A stretch of DNA of 64,000 nt, from positions 26,650 through 90,649 of the forward strand of contig NZ_JADLQX010000025.1 in assembly GCF_015477605.1 (NCBI RefSeq). The letters run 5' to 3'. The translations under genes were made by a program, and so were the position numbers. Each line of letters begins with the position of its first letter. Positions within the stretch are counted from its first letter, which is position 1. Of this stretch, positions 24,938 through 33,777 are shown piece by piece. The notes beneath the pieces were generated by a model that was not told the origin of the DNA, made no database searches, and worked only from the letters and a program-made list of their open reading frames with translations. This DNA is from Nocardia amamiensis. Its GTDB lineage: Bacteria > Actinomycetota > Actinomycetes > Mycobacteriales > Mycobacteriaceae.

Positions 24938-26521
24938 ATGACGCATACCGAACCGTCCTATGATGTCGCAATTCTCGGAGCGGGCATCGCCGGAAGCACC
25001 CTCGGAGCCATCCTGGCCCGCCACAACGTCAAAGTGCTGCTGATCGACGCCGGAGTGCATCCCCGGTTCGTGGTCGGGGAATCCACCATTCCCTACGCCA
25101 CCAACACCATGAACATCCTCGCCGAGCGCTACGACGTCCCCGAACTGGCGCCGCTGTCGAATTTCAAGGACACCACCGACCGGGTCAGCGTGATGTGCGG
25201 CCAGAAACAGAATTTCGGCTTCGTCTACCACCGGACGGACCGGCCGCAGGACCCGGATCAGGCCAATCAGGTGGTGCTCCCGATCTGGTACCGCACCGAG
25301 GCGCACTGGTTCCGCCAGGACATCGACGCCTACGTCTTCGATCTGGCGGTGAAATACGGCGCCGACCACCGGCTCAACACTCGCATCGACGCCATCGACA
25401 TCGACCCCGAACAGGGCGTCACGCTGACGTCGACGTCCGGGCAACGGTTCCGCGCCGAATATCTCGTCGACGCCAGCGGATTTCGCTCACCGGTCTCGGA
25501 ACGATACGAACTACGCGAACAACCCACCCGCGCGCGGACTCACTCACGGTCCCTGTTCACCCACATGGTCGGCGTGAAACCCTTCGACGCGGTCAGCTCG
25601 GTCCGATACGGGCAGCCGACCCGATGGCATGACGGCACCCTGCACCACGTCTTCGACGGCGGCTGGCTGTGGGTCATTCCCTTCGACAACCACGACGCGT
25701 CCATGAACCCGCTGTGCAGCGTCGGGCTGACCCTCACCGACGGCACCGATCCGGACCGGCGTGACGCACCCGAGAAAGAATTCGACGACTTCCTGCGCCG
25801 CTTCCCCGCCATCGCCGAACAGTTCACCGACGCCCGCACGGTTCGCCCCTGGGTCAGCACGGGTCGTCTGCAGCACTCGGTGTCGCGTACCGTCGGCGAC
25901 CGCTTCTGCCTGACCGCGGCCGCCGCCGGAACCATCGACGCGCTGTTCTCCCGGGGGCTGGCGAACACCTTCGAAATCGTCAACGCGCTGGCCTGGCGGC
26001 TCATTGACGCCGCATCCGACGGCGACTGGTCGCTCGAGCGCTTCGCCTACGTCGACGACATCCAACAGCGCATGTTCGACATGAACGACGACCTCGTCTA
26101 TTCCTCGTATGTCGCTTTCCGCGACTACACCTTGTGGGACGCGATGATCAGGGTCTGGGACACCTTCAGCTTCTATTTCGCCGCCACTCAAGAGCACACG
26201 CTGGGCAAGTATCTGACCTCCCGCGACGATCAACTGTTCCGAGCACGTGAAACCGCCGATACGGCACTGTCCGTCGCGCTACGCGAGCTGCTGGCTACCG
26301 CGCGCACCACGTGCCAGGCCGTCGAGCGCGGCGAACTGGCCCCAGCCGCCGCGGCCGACAAACTGATCGACTACCTGCACCGCGAGCGGTTCTGGCCCGA
26401 CTACATGCCGCACCTCGATCGCGAGGCCAAGTTCTTCGATATGAATTCCGACCGCGCCATGCGGATCATGCACTGGTCACGCACCGAAGCGCCGCAGCGC
26501 ATCAGAGAGTCGTTCGCGTGA
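24938..26521 (+). CDS. Flavin-dependent halogenase-like FAD protein
   Basis: 527 aa, ATG 24938 with AGGAG upstream, 4 bp after the ABC stop. Starts with the FAD motif VAILGAGIAGSTLGAILAR, then HPRFVVGESTIPYATNTMN, typical of halogenases, and carries WLWVIP near residue 243, a match to the WxWxIP hallmark thought to block monooxygenase activity. A lysine in CGQKQNFGFVYH (~90) is a candidate for the catalytic Lys, though alignment would be needed. It would use FADH2 from a flavin reductase and chloride or bromide to halogenate an aromatic ring; the salicyl group is the only obvious one here. Members without halogenase activity exist, so an oxidoreductase role on the product remains possible. 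Confidence 0.75.
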   Translation: MTHTEPSYDVAILGAGIAGSTLGAILARHNVKVLLIDAGVHPRFVVGESTIPYATNTMNILAERYDVPELAPLSNFKDTTDRVSVMCGQKQNFGFVYHRTDRPQDPDQANQVVLPIWYRTEAHWFRQDIDAYVFDLAVKYGADHRLNTRIDAIDIDPEQGVTLTSTSGQRFRAEYLVDASGFRSPVSERYELREQPTRARTHSRSLFTHMVGVKPFDAVSSVRYGQPTRWHDGTLHHVFDGGWLWVIPFDNHDASMNPLCSVGLTLTDGTDPDRRDAPEKEFDDFLRRFPAIAEQFTDARTVRPWVSTGRLQHSVSRTVGDRFCLTAAAAGTIDALFSRGLANTFEIVNALAWRLIDAASDGDWSLERFAYVDDIQQRMFDMNDDLVYSSYVAFRDYTLWDAMIRVWDTFSFYFAATQEHTLGKYLTSRDDQLFRARETADTALSVALRELLATARTTCQAVERGELAPAAAADKLIDYLHRERFWPDYMPHLDREAKFFDMNSDRAMRIMHWSRTEAPQRIRESFA

Positions 26522-27582
26522 TCCCCGCCTCTCGGTCGATTCTCGATACGACCGCCGCGGCGGTGGCGATCATGGTCGCCGCCCCCGCGGCGGTCGCGAA
26601 TCCGGTTCCCGGACTTCGACCGAGCACTTGTCATGAGGTGACTGCGGCACTTCCCGATTCGGACCGAACCATCGCGGGTACGCTGTGTTCCCCGCCGGGC
26701 GCTCATGCGGTGCAGATCCTGCTGCACGGCTATACCACCAACCGCAGCTACTGGGACTTCCCCTACCTATGGCCGACATATTCGTATGCGCACGCCGCGG
26801 AGACCGCCGGGTTCGCGACGTTGCGGATAGATCTGCTCGGCTCCGGCACCTCCTCCCACCCGCCGAGTACCGCCCTCGGTTACGGGGACCAAGCAGCCGC
26901 GGTCCATCAGCTAGTGTCCGCCCTGCGAGACGGCAGCCTCGGCGGGGTTCGGTTCGATACCGTCGCGATCGTCGGTCACAGCAGCGGTTCGCTGGTTGGC
27001 CTGCTCGAAGCTGCCCACTATCACGACGTCGACGCCCTGGTCTCCACGGCGTTCACCCCCATGTTCAATGTCGACGACATCCTCACTCGCCTAGCGCCGA
27101 ATCTCGTTCCCGCCGTGCTCGATCCGCGATTCAGCGACTCCGGCCTCGATCTCGGATACGTGACCACCAGAGCCGGATCACGCGCGATGTTCTACCACCC
27201 GGCCGACACCGATCCACAGGTCATCGCCGCTGATGAGAAGAGTAAGGACACCACCGCCATGCCCATGCTGGCGACCGTCACGCCGGGGACCGTGTCAGAG
27301 GCGCTGCGCGCCGTCGACATCCCCGTCCTCACCGTGAACGGAGCAGACGACCCGTTCTCCTGCGGATTCCTTGCCTCGGACTGCTCGTCGTCGGCTGCGC
27401 TCGCCGCGTCCGGACACGCCGTCTTCGGGCCCATGGCGGCCGTCGAGGCCGAAGTAGTGCCCCACAGCGGACACAATCTCGCACTCGAATACACCGCTCC
27501 GGCCACCGCGCAGACGATCCTGTCGTTTCTGGTCCGCCACCTGGGCACGGGACATCCCCACACCACCGAGGCCGGCCGGTGA
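26518..27582 (+). CDS. Secreted alpha/beta hydrolase
   Basis: 354 aa from GTG 26518, overlapping the halogenase-like stop (GTGA). Residues 1-29 form a signal peptide (hydrophobic TTAAAVAIMVAAPAAV ending ANPV), so the enzyme acts outside the membrane. Catalytic features: oxyanion LLHGYTT (~68-74), nucleophile elbow GHSSG (Ser155), acid in NGADDPF (Asp277/278) and His316 or 319 in HSGHN. Four to six cysteines could pair outside the cell. A type II thioesterase would be cytoplasmic, so this is not one. It may hydrolyse the product or a shuttle ester at the cell surface, for instance to release metal, but that is speculation. Confidence 0.75.
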   Translation: MIPASRSILDTTAAAVAIMVAAPAAVANPVPGLRPSTCHEVTAALPDSDRTIAGTLCSPPGAHAVQILLHGYTTNRSYWDFPYLWPTYSYAHAAETAGFATLRIDLLGSGTSSHPPSTALGYGDQAAAVHQLVSALRDGSLGGVRFDTVAIVGHSSGSLVGLLEAAHYHDVDALVSTAFTPMFNVDDILTRLAPNLVPAVLDPRFSDSGLDLGYVTTRAGSRAMFYHPADTDPQVIAADEKSKDTTAMPMLATVTPGTVSEALRAVDIPVLTVNGADDPFSCGFLASDCSSSAALAASGHAVFGPMAAVEAEVVPHSGHNLALEYTAPATAQTILSFLVRHLGTGHPHTTEAGR

Positions 27583-28943
27583 TGTCCGAGAAGACAACCC
27601 TCCGCCGCCGGGACTATTACGAGACCATCGTGCGTGGGCAGTTCGACCCGGTCTCGGTGACCGCCGCACTGGCCGGGTCCGGGCGATTGTCCGGCTACGT
27701 CGCCTACGAACGCGAGGGACGAATCCACCTCGGCGCCAATCCGATCGGATCGGTCACCGTCGACCGGAACCATGTTCGTTCCACCCTCGGTGAAGGGTCC
27801 ACCCAGGCATGGAGCGGCACCCCGTGGCCACAGGTCGGGGCCGCGCTCGAGCACACGCCGGTGCCCGGCTGGCGTGCCTACGGATGGGCCTGTTTCGAGC
27901 TGGCGCATCCGGCCGCGGCACCGCACGACGTGCTGGCACATATGATGATTCCGGCCATCGAGTTCGACATCGGCGAGGACGCTGTGCTGATCCGCACCTG
28001 CGAGTCCGCCGACGATCTGCCGCAACTCGTGGCAGACCTGAAACACCTCGCGGCGGACCTGCCTGGTACCCGCCCCCGACCTGTCCACATCGCCGAGACC
28101 GACCCACAGTTTCTGCGCGCGGTAGGTACGGCGGTCGACCGCATCCGGACGCACGCACTACAGAAGGTCATTCTGTCGCGTGTCGTCGACATCCCTTTCC
28201 CGGTGGACATGCCCGCGACATACGTCACGGGGCGGCGGGCCAACACACCGGCGCGATCCTTCCTGGTCGACCTCGGCGGGTGGCAGGTTGCGGGTTTCAG
28301 CCCGGAAACAGTCCTGGAGGTGGACACCGACGGAATCGCGGCGACACAACCGCTGGCGGGCACCCGCGCACGGACCGGCGACGCCGAGGTCGACCGGACA
28401 CTGCGTGCGAAACTGCTCACCGATCCGAAAGAGGTTTTCGAGCACGCCATCTCGGTGCGCCTCGCAGTCGAGGAGCTGACGACGATCGGACGTGCCGGCG
28501 CAACCCGGGTCAGCGAATTCCTCGAGGTCAAGGCGCGCCACAGCGTGCAGCATCTGGGATCACGGGTCGAAACCAGGCTGGCTCCCCCGCATTCGCGCTG
28601 GGATGCCCTCGGTGCGGTCTTCCCTGCCATCACCGCATCGGGGCTGCCGAAAGCGGCGGCCTGCCAGGTGATCGGCGAACTCGAATCCCGCCCGCGCGGG
28701 CTCTACGGCGGCGCGGTCCTGATCGCCGACCACGATGGCGAACTGGATGCGGCACTGGTGCTGCGGGCGGTCTACCAGCGCGCCGGACGGGCCTGGCTCC
28801 GCGCAGGCGCCGGGGTGGTGTCCGCCTCCACTCCGGCCCGTGAGCACGAGGAGACCTGCGAGAAATTCGGCAGCGTCGCACCGTATCTGGTGCCCGCCGC
28901 GCATCCGTTTAGCACCGAAACGATAGAGAGGCAACGAATATGA
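27582..28943 (+). CDS. Salicylate synthase (MbtI/Irp9 type)
   Basis: 453 aa; ATG 27582 overlaps the hydrolase stop, GTG 27579 is an equally coupled alternative. The C-terminal two thirds is the chorismate-binding domain: LQKVILSRVVDI (~190, general base Lys), GFSPETVLEV, PLAGTRARTG (~265), KEVFEHAISV, VQHLGSRV, and ESRPRGLYGGAVL (~370), which follow MbtI and Irp9 closely. It converts chorismate through isochorismate to salicylate and pyruvate with Mg2+. This supplies the aryl cap for the NRPS; the next gene activates it, and they overlap by 4 bp. Confidence 0.93.
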   Translation: MSEKTTLRRRDYYETIVRGQFDPVSVTAALAGSGRLSGYVAYEREGRIHLGANPIGSVTVDRNHVRSTLGEGSTQAWSGTPWPQVGAALEHTPVPGWRAYGWACFELAHPAAAPHDVLAHMMIPAIEFDIGEDAVLIRTCESADDLPQLVADLKHLAADLPGTRPRPVHIAETDPQFLRAVGTAVDRIRTHALQKVILSRVVDIPFPVDMPATYVTGRRANTPARSFLVDLGGWQVAGFSPETVLEVDTDGIAATQPLAGTRARTGDAEVDRTLRAKLLTDPKEVFEHAISVRLAVEELTTIGRAGATRVSEFLEVKARHSVQHLGSRVETRLAPPHSRWDALGAVFPAITASGLPKAAACQVIGELESRPRGLYGGAVLIADHDGELDAALVLRAVYQRAGRAWLRAGAGVVSASTPAREHEETCEKFGSVAPYLVPAAHPFSTETIERQRI

Positions 28944-30544
28944 CAGCCATGCCCGGCGTTGGCGATGGGTTCGACCGGATACCCGACCACCTCGCCGAAT
29001 CTTATCGAGCCGCCGGGTACTGGACACGCACTTCGCTGGGCGGACTGCTGCGTGGCGCCGCATCGCGCTGGCCGGGCCGCCCGGTCCTGCACACCGGTGA
29101 CGGGGTACGGACCTACCGTGAGCTCGACACCGATGCCGACCGAATGGCCCACGGGCTGCTGGCATCGGGCGTCGCGCCCGGCGACCGCGTCGTGGTTCAG
29201 TTGCCGAATGTCGCGGAATTCGTGGTGGTGCTGTTCGGACTGTTACGTGCGGGTGCGATCCCGGTCCTCACCTTGCCCGCCCATCGACGCACCGAAATCA
29301 TGCATTTCGCAGAGCTTTCCGGTGCCACCGCCTACATCACGGCCGATCGTATCCGTGACTTCGACTACCGGGAGCTTGCGACCGAGGTTGTCGACGCGGT
29401 GCCCTCGGTCCGCCAGGTCCTCGTCCTCGGAGATCCGGGACCATTTCGCGCACTGAGTTCGGTTCCGTGCGAAGGCAATTCGCTGCCCGAGCCGAATCCG
29501 GGCGAGCTTGCGCTACTTCTGGTGTCCGGCGGCACCACCGGATTGCCCAAACTGATCCCCCGCACCCACGAGGACTATTCCTACAACGCGCGTGCAAGTG
29601 CCGAGGTCTGTGGCTGCGGCCCCGACGATGTCTATCTGGCGACTCTTCCAGTAGCGCACAACTTCCCGCTCGCGTGTCCGGGCATTCTCGGCACCATCGC
29701 GACCGGCGGTTCTATCGCCTTCACCGCCGCGGCCAGTCCCGACGCCGCCTTCTCCGCCATCGAACGCCACCGTGTGACGCTGACCGCGGTGGTGCCGCAG
29801 CTGGCGCAGCTGTGGTGCGCGGCGACCGAATGGGAGAACGCCGATCTTTCGTCGCTGCGACTGCTTCAGGTCGGCGGGGCCAAGCTGGCGGAGACGAACG
29901 CCCGCGCGATCAGGCCCGCACTGGGTGCTCAACTTCAGCAGGTCTTCGGGATGGCCGAGGGCCTCCTCAATTTCACCCGGCTCGATGACGACGACGAAAT
30001 CGTGTCCACCACACAGGGCCGCCCACTCTCGCCGGCCGACGAGATTCGCGTGGTCGACGCCGACGGCAACGACGTCGCACCCGGTGAACAGGGCGAATTG
30101 CTCACCCGCGGCCCCTACACGATCCGCGGCTACTACCGCGCACCGCAGCACAATTCAAACGCCTTCACCCCCGACGGCTACTACCGCAGCGGCGACCTGG
30201 TCCGCCGATTGCCCAGTGGACACTTGGTGGTCTGCGGCCGGATCAAGGACGTCATCAGTCGCGGCGGGGAGAACATCTCATGTGCGGAGCTCGAGGAGCA
30301 TCTGCTCGCCTATCCCGGTATCCGGCACGCCGCGGCGGTCGGAGTGCCGCACGGTCAGGGGGAGAAGGTCTGCGCTGTCGTGGTCGTCGACGGCGAGACG
30401 CCCACCCTCGCCGACCTGCGAGGGTTCCTCATCGATCGCGGACTGGCCTCCTTCAAACTCCCTGACATGATCCGCAAGGTCACCAGCCTGCCTGTCACCG
30501 CCGTCGGGAAGATCGACAGAAAAGCACTGCGCATACAGCACTGA
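28940..30544 (+). CDS. Salicyl-AMP ligase (PchD/YbtE/MbtA type)
   Basis: 534 aa, ATG 28940 overlapping the salicylate synthase stop. Stand-alone aryl-acid adenylating enzyme: ATP loop LLLVSGGTTGLPKLIPRTH (~190), QVFGMAEGLLNFTRLDD (~335), SGDLVRRLPSGHLVVCGRIKD (~415) and the C-terminal catalytic Lys in VTAVGKIDRKAL (~525). The aryl-pocket style PVAHNFPLACPG is typical of DhbE-like enzymes. It makes salicyl-AMP and loads it on Ser36 of the first NRPS. Whether it prefers salicylate to 2,3-dihydroxybenzoate cannot be read directly; the adjacent salicylate synthase decides for salicylate. Last gene of the rightward operon. Confidence 0.92.
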   Translation: MTAMPGVGDGFDRIPDHLAESYRAAGYWTRTSLGGLLRGAASRWPGRPVLHTGDGVRTYRELDTDADRMAHGLLASGVAPGDRVVVQLPNVAEFVVVLFGLLRAGAIPVLTLPAHRRTEIMHFAELSGATAYITADRIRDFDYRELATEVVDAVPSVRQVLVLGDPGPFRALSSVPCEGNSLPEPNPGELALLLVSGGTTGLPKLIPRTHEDYSYNARASAEVCGCGPDDVYLATLPVAHNFPLACPGILGTIATGGSIAFTAAASPDAAFSAIERHRVTLTAVVPQLAQLWCAATEWENADLSSLRLLQVGGAKLAETNARAIRPALGAQLQQVFGMAEGLLNFTRLDDDDEIVSTTQGRPLSPADEIRVVDADGNDVAPGEQGELLTRGPYTIRGYYRAPQHNSNAFTPDGYYRSGDLVRRLPSGHLVVCGRIKDVISRGGENISCAELEEHLLAYPGIRHAAAVGVPHGQGEKVCAVVVVDGETPTLADLRGFLIDRGLASFKLPDMIRKVTSLPVTAVGKIDRKALRIQH

Positions 30545-30890
30545 TCATCTGCCGACGCGAACACAAGGCACGCAGATTCAGCCGATCCGCCGTTCCGCTA
30601 CCGAGCGGACCCGTGTCGTACTGGACGTCCTGGGCCGGGGCGATCGCTTCTGGACACACCAGGGACGAAGTCCCCGCGACACTGCATCCGGGCACGACTA
30701 GGCTCCGGACCGGACAACGCCGCCGGTGAGCCCTTTGGCAGGTAACCGCGATGACCGGATCACGATATGACGTAGCAGCTGTGCTGATTGCTAAGGTCAC
30801 AGCGGTGTCCGGCCAATGCGACGGATACGAGGGCGCGACTCGTGGGGCTGCTTACCCCACCTCTCGATCCGAAAGGCGATAATTCTGCCT
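30545..30890 (+). other. 346 bp gap with terminator candidate and a dormancy-box-like dyad
   Basis: TCCGCT-ACCG-AGCGGA (30594-30609), about 50 nt past the ligase stop, may end the metallophore operon. AGGGACGAAGTCCCC (30661-30675) contains the dyad GGGAC-GAA-GTCCC; it resembles the box found before other genes to the right, but with one base less between arms and 216 bp from the next start, so it is a weak member. No short gene is supported. Confidence 0.4.
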
Positions 30891-31748
30891 GTGCGTCGTC
30901 CCATTGTCGTCGGTGTCGACGGCTCGGAAGCGTCGCTTGCTGCCATTCGCTGGGCCGCGGCGATGGCTGCCCGCCGCGATGCGCCGCTGCATCTTGTGCA
31001 CGCCATCGGTGTCCCCGGCCATGCCATGCCGTTGATCGGCTCGCTGTTGTTCGATATCAGCGCATACCGGAAGATCGGTGAGTCCGCGCTCGACTACGGA
31101 CGAAGCATCGTGCGTCAGTCGGGTCACTTGCCCAGGGATGTCGACGTTCAGACCTTCCTCGATTTACCATCGCCGGTCGCGGCTTTGACCGCACGATCAG
31201 CGGCGGCCCAGTTGCTCGTTATCGGTGCTCGCGGGTTGGATCCGTTGGAGCGTGCGTTGTTCGGGTCGGTTGGCGTCGGTCTGATGAAACACGCCGATTG
31301 CCCAGTGGCCGTTATCCCGGCTGTCGCGGAAACAGCGCCGCCTTCGTCACATCTGCCGGTCCTGGTCGGAGTAGATGGATCGCGCTGTAGCGCTCGTGCG
31401 GTGGGACTTGCTTTCGACGAAGCGGCGAGCCGGCAAGTGGGGCTCGTGGCCGTGACCACGTGGTCCGATCGAAACGGTGCACCCAGCACAGCGCAGGAGC
31501 GAGCCGAGGTGTTGCTCGGCGAAAGCCTGTCGGGCTTCACCGACAAGTATCCGGGTGTCTGCGTGGATCGAGTCGTCGTCGAAGGCAGCCCGGCGCAGCG
31601 GTTGCTCGAGGCGTCCCGGCACGCGCAGCTGGTCGTACTCGGTAGCCGTGGGCGAGGCGGAGTTGCCGGCGCCGCGCTCGGCTCCGTCAGCCAGGCAGTA
31701 CTGCAAGGCAGCCGCATCCCAGTGCTCATCGCTCCCTGTCGGCAGTGA
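30891..31748 (+). CDS. Tandem universal stress protein
   Basis: 285 aa, two USP domains. Start GTG 30891 is the first codon before PIVVGVDGSEAS; GAAAGG lies 14 nt upstream, and no better start is seen. Each domain has the ATP-binding pattern: VGVDGS...GARGLDPLERALFGSVG (domain 1, ~110-125) and VGVDGS...GSRGRGGVAGAALGSVS (domain 2, ~250-266). Closely like the Rv2005c/Rv1996 group of M. tuberculosis, which bind ATP and are induced by hypoxia and nitric oxide through DosR. First gene of the dormancy-type island. The promoter evidence here is weak compared with the other USP genes. Confidence 0.88.
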   Translation: MRRPIVVGVDGSEASLAAIRWAAAMAARRDAPLHLVHAIGVPGHAMPLIGSLLFDISAYRKIGESALDYGRSIVRQSGHLPRDVDVQTFLDLPSPVAALTARSAAAQLLVIGARGLDPLERALFGSVGVGLMKHADCPVAVIPAVAETAPPSSHLPVLVGVDGSRCSARAVGLAFDEAASRQVGLVAVTTWSDRNGAPSTAQERAEVLLGESLSGFTDKYPGVCVDRVVVEGSPAQRLLEASRHAQLVVLGSRGRGGVAGAALGSVSQAVLQGSRIPVLIAPCRQ

Positions 31749-31798
31749 GAGCCTCGCCTATCCGAGCAGCCTCCGTCCGGCAATGGAAACCACAGTGA

Positions 31799-31836
31799 CG
31801 GGGCGAAGGTCCCATGGTCAGCGTCGGTTCGGCCCT
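31799..31836. promoter_or_regulatory. Paired DosR-like boxes before the flavodoxin gene
   Basis: CGGGGCGAAGGTCCC (31799-31813) and, inverted, CGTCGGTTCGGCCCT (31822-31836), centres 23 bp apart, 82-105 bp before the flavodoxin start. The first matches the window consensus AGGGCCNAAGGTCCC at 13 of 15 positions (counting N). Confidence 0.55.
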
Positions 31837-31910
31837 GTGCGCTCGTGTCCCGCCGCCGTAGCGTTGTGATTCTCCCGAGTTCCGCATCGCACCGCGCCGA
31901 GGAGAAGGTC

Positions 31911-32438
31911 ATGCGCGCACGAGTTGTCTACGAGTCGATGTTCGGCAACACCGCTGCTATCGCGGAAGCCATCGCACAAGGATTACGCGAGCACGCCGAC
32001 GTAGAAGTGCTGAACGTGGCCGCAGCCGGTGAGTGTCCCGCTCCGGCGGTCAGCTTGCTCGTGGTCGGCGGACCCACCCACGCGTTCGGGCTCAGCCGCC
32101 CGCAAACTCGCCGCGACGCCGCCAGGCAAACCGACGCCCCCATCGCGACCGACATCGGCGTCCGCGAATGGCTCGACGCGGCGGTGCCGGCACCGCCGGG
32201 CCACCGCGCTGCTGCATTCGGCACCAAGATAGCCAAACCTCCATGGCTGCCGGGATCGGCCGCACGCGGCATCGGAAAACGGCTGCGCCGCTTGGGTTAT
32301 TCCCTCGCCGACGAGCCAGTGGACTTCCTGGTCGAAGACACGACCGGCCCACTCAGCGCGGGTGAGCTGGAACGCGCCCGCGTCTGGGCCGCCCGGCTCG
32401 CTCATACCGAACTCGACCGCATCATGCACCGAACGTGA
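31911..32438 (+). CDS. Flavodoxin-fold protein
   Basis: 175 aa, ATG 31911 preceded by GAGGAGAAGG. Opens RARVVYESMFGNTAAIAEAIAQGL, the FMN phosphate loop of flavodoxins (S/T-x-T-G-x-T replaced by SMFGNT), then LLVVGGPTHAFGLSRPQTR (~50-70), the second FMN loop. It should bind FMN and carry electrons or act as a small flavin reductase. In this island it may serve the nitroreductases or a redox partner under low oxygen. A paired DosR-like box is 82-105 bp upstream. Confidence 0.85.
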   Translation: MRARVVYESMFGNTAAIAEAIAQGLREHADVEVLNVAAAGECPAPAVSLLVVGGPTHAFGLSRPQTRRDAARQTDAPIATDIGVREWLDAAVPAPPGHRAAAFGTKIAKPPWLPGSAARGIGKRLRRLGYSLADEPVDFLVEDTTGPLSAGELERARVWAARLAHTELDRIMHRT

Positions 32439-32846
32439 CCGGCGGTCTACGGCGAATCCAGGCTCCGCATAGGCGGAATTACACGTGTCGGTGAGCGTCG
32501 GCGCCACGCTCACTACGGTGTACAGCGTGTCCGTGGCCTGGATACCGGTGATCGTCGTGTCGACGCCTCGGCCACGGTCGCCGGCGATGCGTTCGATCAC
32601 CGAGCTGGCGAGTGTCATCAGAAAGCTCGCGCGAGGAGAGCACCACCAGCACCAAAGTGGGTCCGACTGGCCCTCCATCCCGGGACCTCGCGAAGCTCCC
32701 ACTTTCCTTCCTGTGCGGCGGTCGGCGCGTCCGTCGGCTCCTGGAGGTGCAGCCGAAGGGCCTCCTGATTGGGGACCAAGGACAGGCGTGTCCGGCCAGG
32801 TGCGATTCCTAACCTTCGAGTATCGTTCTCCGAAAGGACGCCGTAC
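32439..32846. other. 408 bp gap; regulatory at its right end
   Basis: The right end holds the paired box before the USP gene. The left part (32450-32640) contains a minus-strand open stretch with coding-like GC3 (including GVDTTITGIQATDTLYTVVS), which runs into the flavodoxin gene and has no start of its own that I trust. It may be a gene remnant; I recognise no family. Confidence 0.4.
32749..32785. promoter_or_regulatory. Paired DosR-like boxes before a USP gene
   Basis: GCAGCCGAAGGGCCT (32749-32763) and GGGGACCAAGGACAG (32771-32785), each about 10 of 15 to the window consensus and exactly 22 bp apart, 69-91 bp before the USP start at 32847. Individually weak; the spacing shared with other pairs is the main support. 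Confidence 0.45.
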
Positions 32847-33761
32847 ATGTCCACCTCGCTCACCGACAACCCGCACGACCTGGCGTCTGCGGCAGTGGTT
32901 GTCGGCATCGACGGTTCCGAAGCCTCCGATCTTGCCGTCCAGTGGGCCGCTGAGACCGCCTCGCGGCGCGGCCGTCGGCTATGCATCGTGCACGGCTTGG
33001 ACCTCGCGGCAACCCAGGCCATTTTCGGCATGTACGACTTGGTGGTCCCCGCGGTTGCACAGACGCTGCGGGAAGAAGGCGCCGCACGCCTGGCGGCCGC
33101 GGCCCGATCGGCCCGCCGCGTCGACCCCGAGCTGCGCGTCGAAACCGAGCTTTCGCCCGCGCATCCGGCCACCGTGCTCATCGAGCGATCCAAAGCCGCG
33201 CACCTGGTTGCGCTGGGTGCCGGGCCGGGCGGGGAACTCTCCCACGTCGGCTCGACGCTGCTCGCGGTGACCGCGCACGGACACGGCGACATCGTGGTCG
33301 TCCGGGATACCGGCAGCGAGCAGCGTATCCGCCGGACCGGACCGGTCGTGGTCGGCGTCGACGGCAGCCGAGCTGCCCAGGCCGCAGTCGCCGCGGCATT
33401 CGCCGAAGCGAGCATCCGCGACACCACACTCGTCGCCGTACACGCCGCGAGCGACATGACCTTCCATCCCGATCCCGGAACGACCAGTCTTGTCCCGGCC
33501 CGCGAACTCGAAACCGCCGCACAGCGCGCGCTGGCCGAACAGCTCGCGGGCTGGCAGGAGAAGTACCCCGACGTCCAGGTAACCCGCGTGGTCTCCGTCA
33601 CCGCGCCACGCATCCTGCTCACCGCATGGTCGAAGTCCGCGCAGCTGCTCGTCGTCGGCAGCAGGGGACGCGGCGGCTTCCGCGGTCTGCTCCTCGGCTC
33701 CACCAGCAATTTCCTTGTCCAGCATGCTCATTGCCCAATCATGGTCGCCCACGAAAATTAG
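32847..33761 (+). CDS. Tandem universal stress protein
   Basis: 304 aa, ATG 32847 with GAAAGGACG upstream. Two USP domains: VVVGIDGSEASDLAVQWAA at the N terminus and VVVGVDGSRAAQAAVAAAF from ~165. The first nucleotide loop is altered (GAGPGGELSHVGSTLLAVT, ~128) while the second is canonical (GSRGRGGFRGLLLGSTSNF, ~272), so perhaps only one domain binds ATP well. Lies 16 bp before another USP gene, probably one transcript. Confidence 0.88.
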   Translation: MSTSLTDNPHDLASAAVVVGIDGSEASDLAVQWAAETASRRGRRLCIVHGLDLAATQAIFGMYDLVVPAVAQTLREEGAARLAAAARSARRVDPELRVETELSPAHPATVLIERSKAAHLVALGAGPGGELSHVGSTLLAVTAHGHGDIVVVRDTGSEQRIRRTGPVVVGVDGSRAAQAAVAAAFAEASIRDTTLVAVHAASDMTFHPDPGTTSLVPARELETAAQRALAEQLAGWQEKYPDVQVTRVVSVTAPRILLTAWSKSAQLLVVGSRGRGGFRGLLLGSTSNFLVQHAHCPIMVAHEN

Positions 33762-33777
33762 AAGAAAGCGAAAACAC

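Noticed and set aside
32430..32876. Minus-strand reading frame between flavodoxin and USP genes
   Set aside because: Coding-like base usage over ~60 codons but no start, no ribosome site and no recognised family; noted only as a possible remnant.
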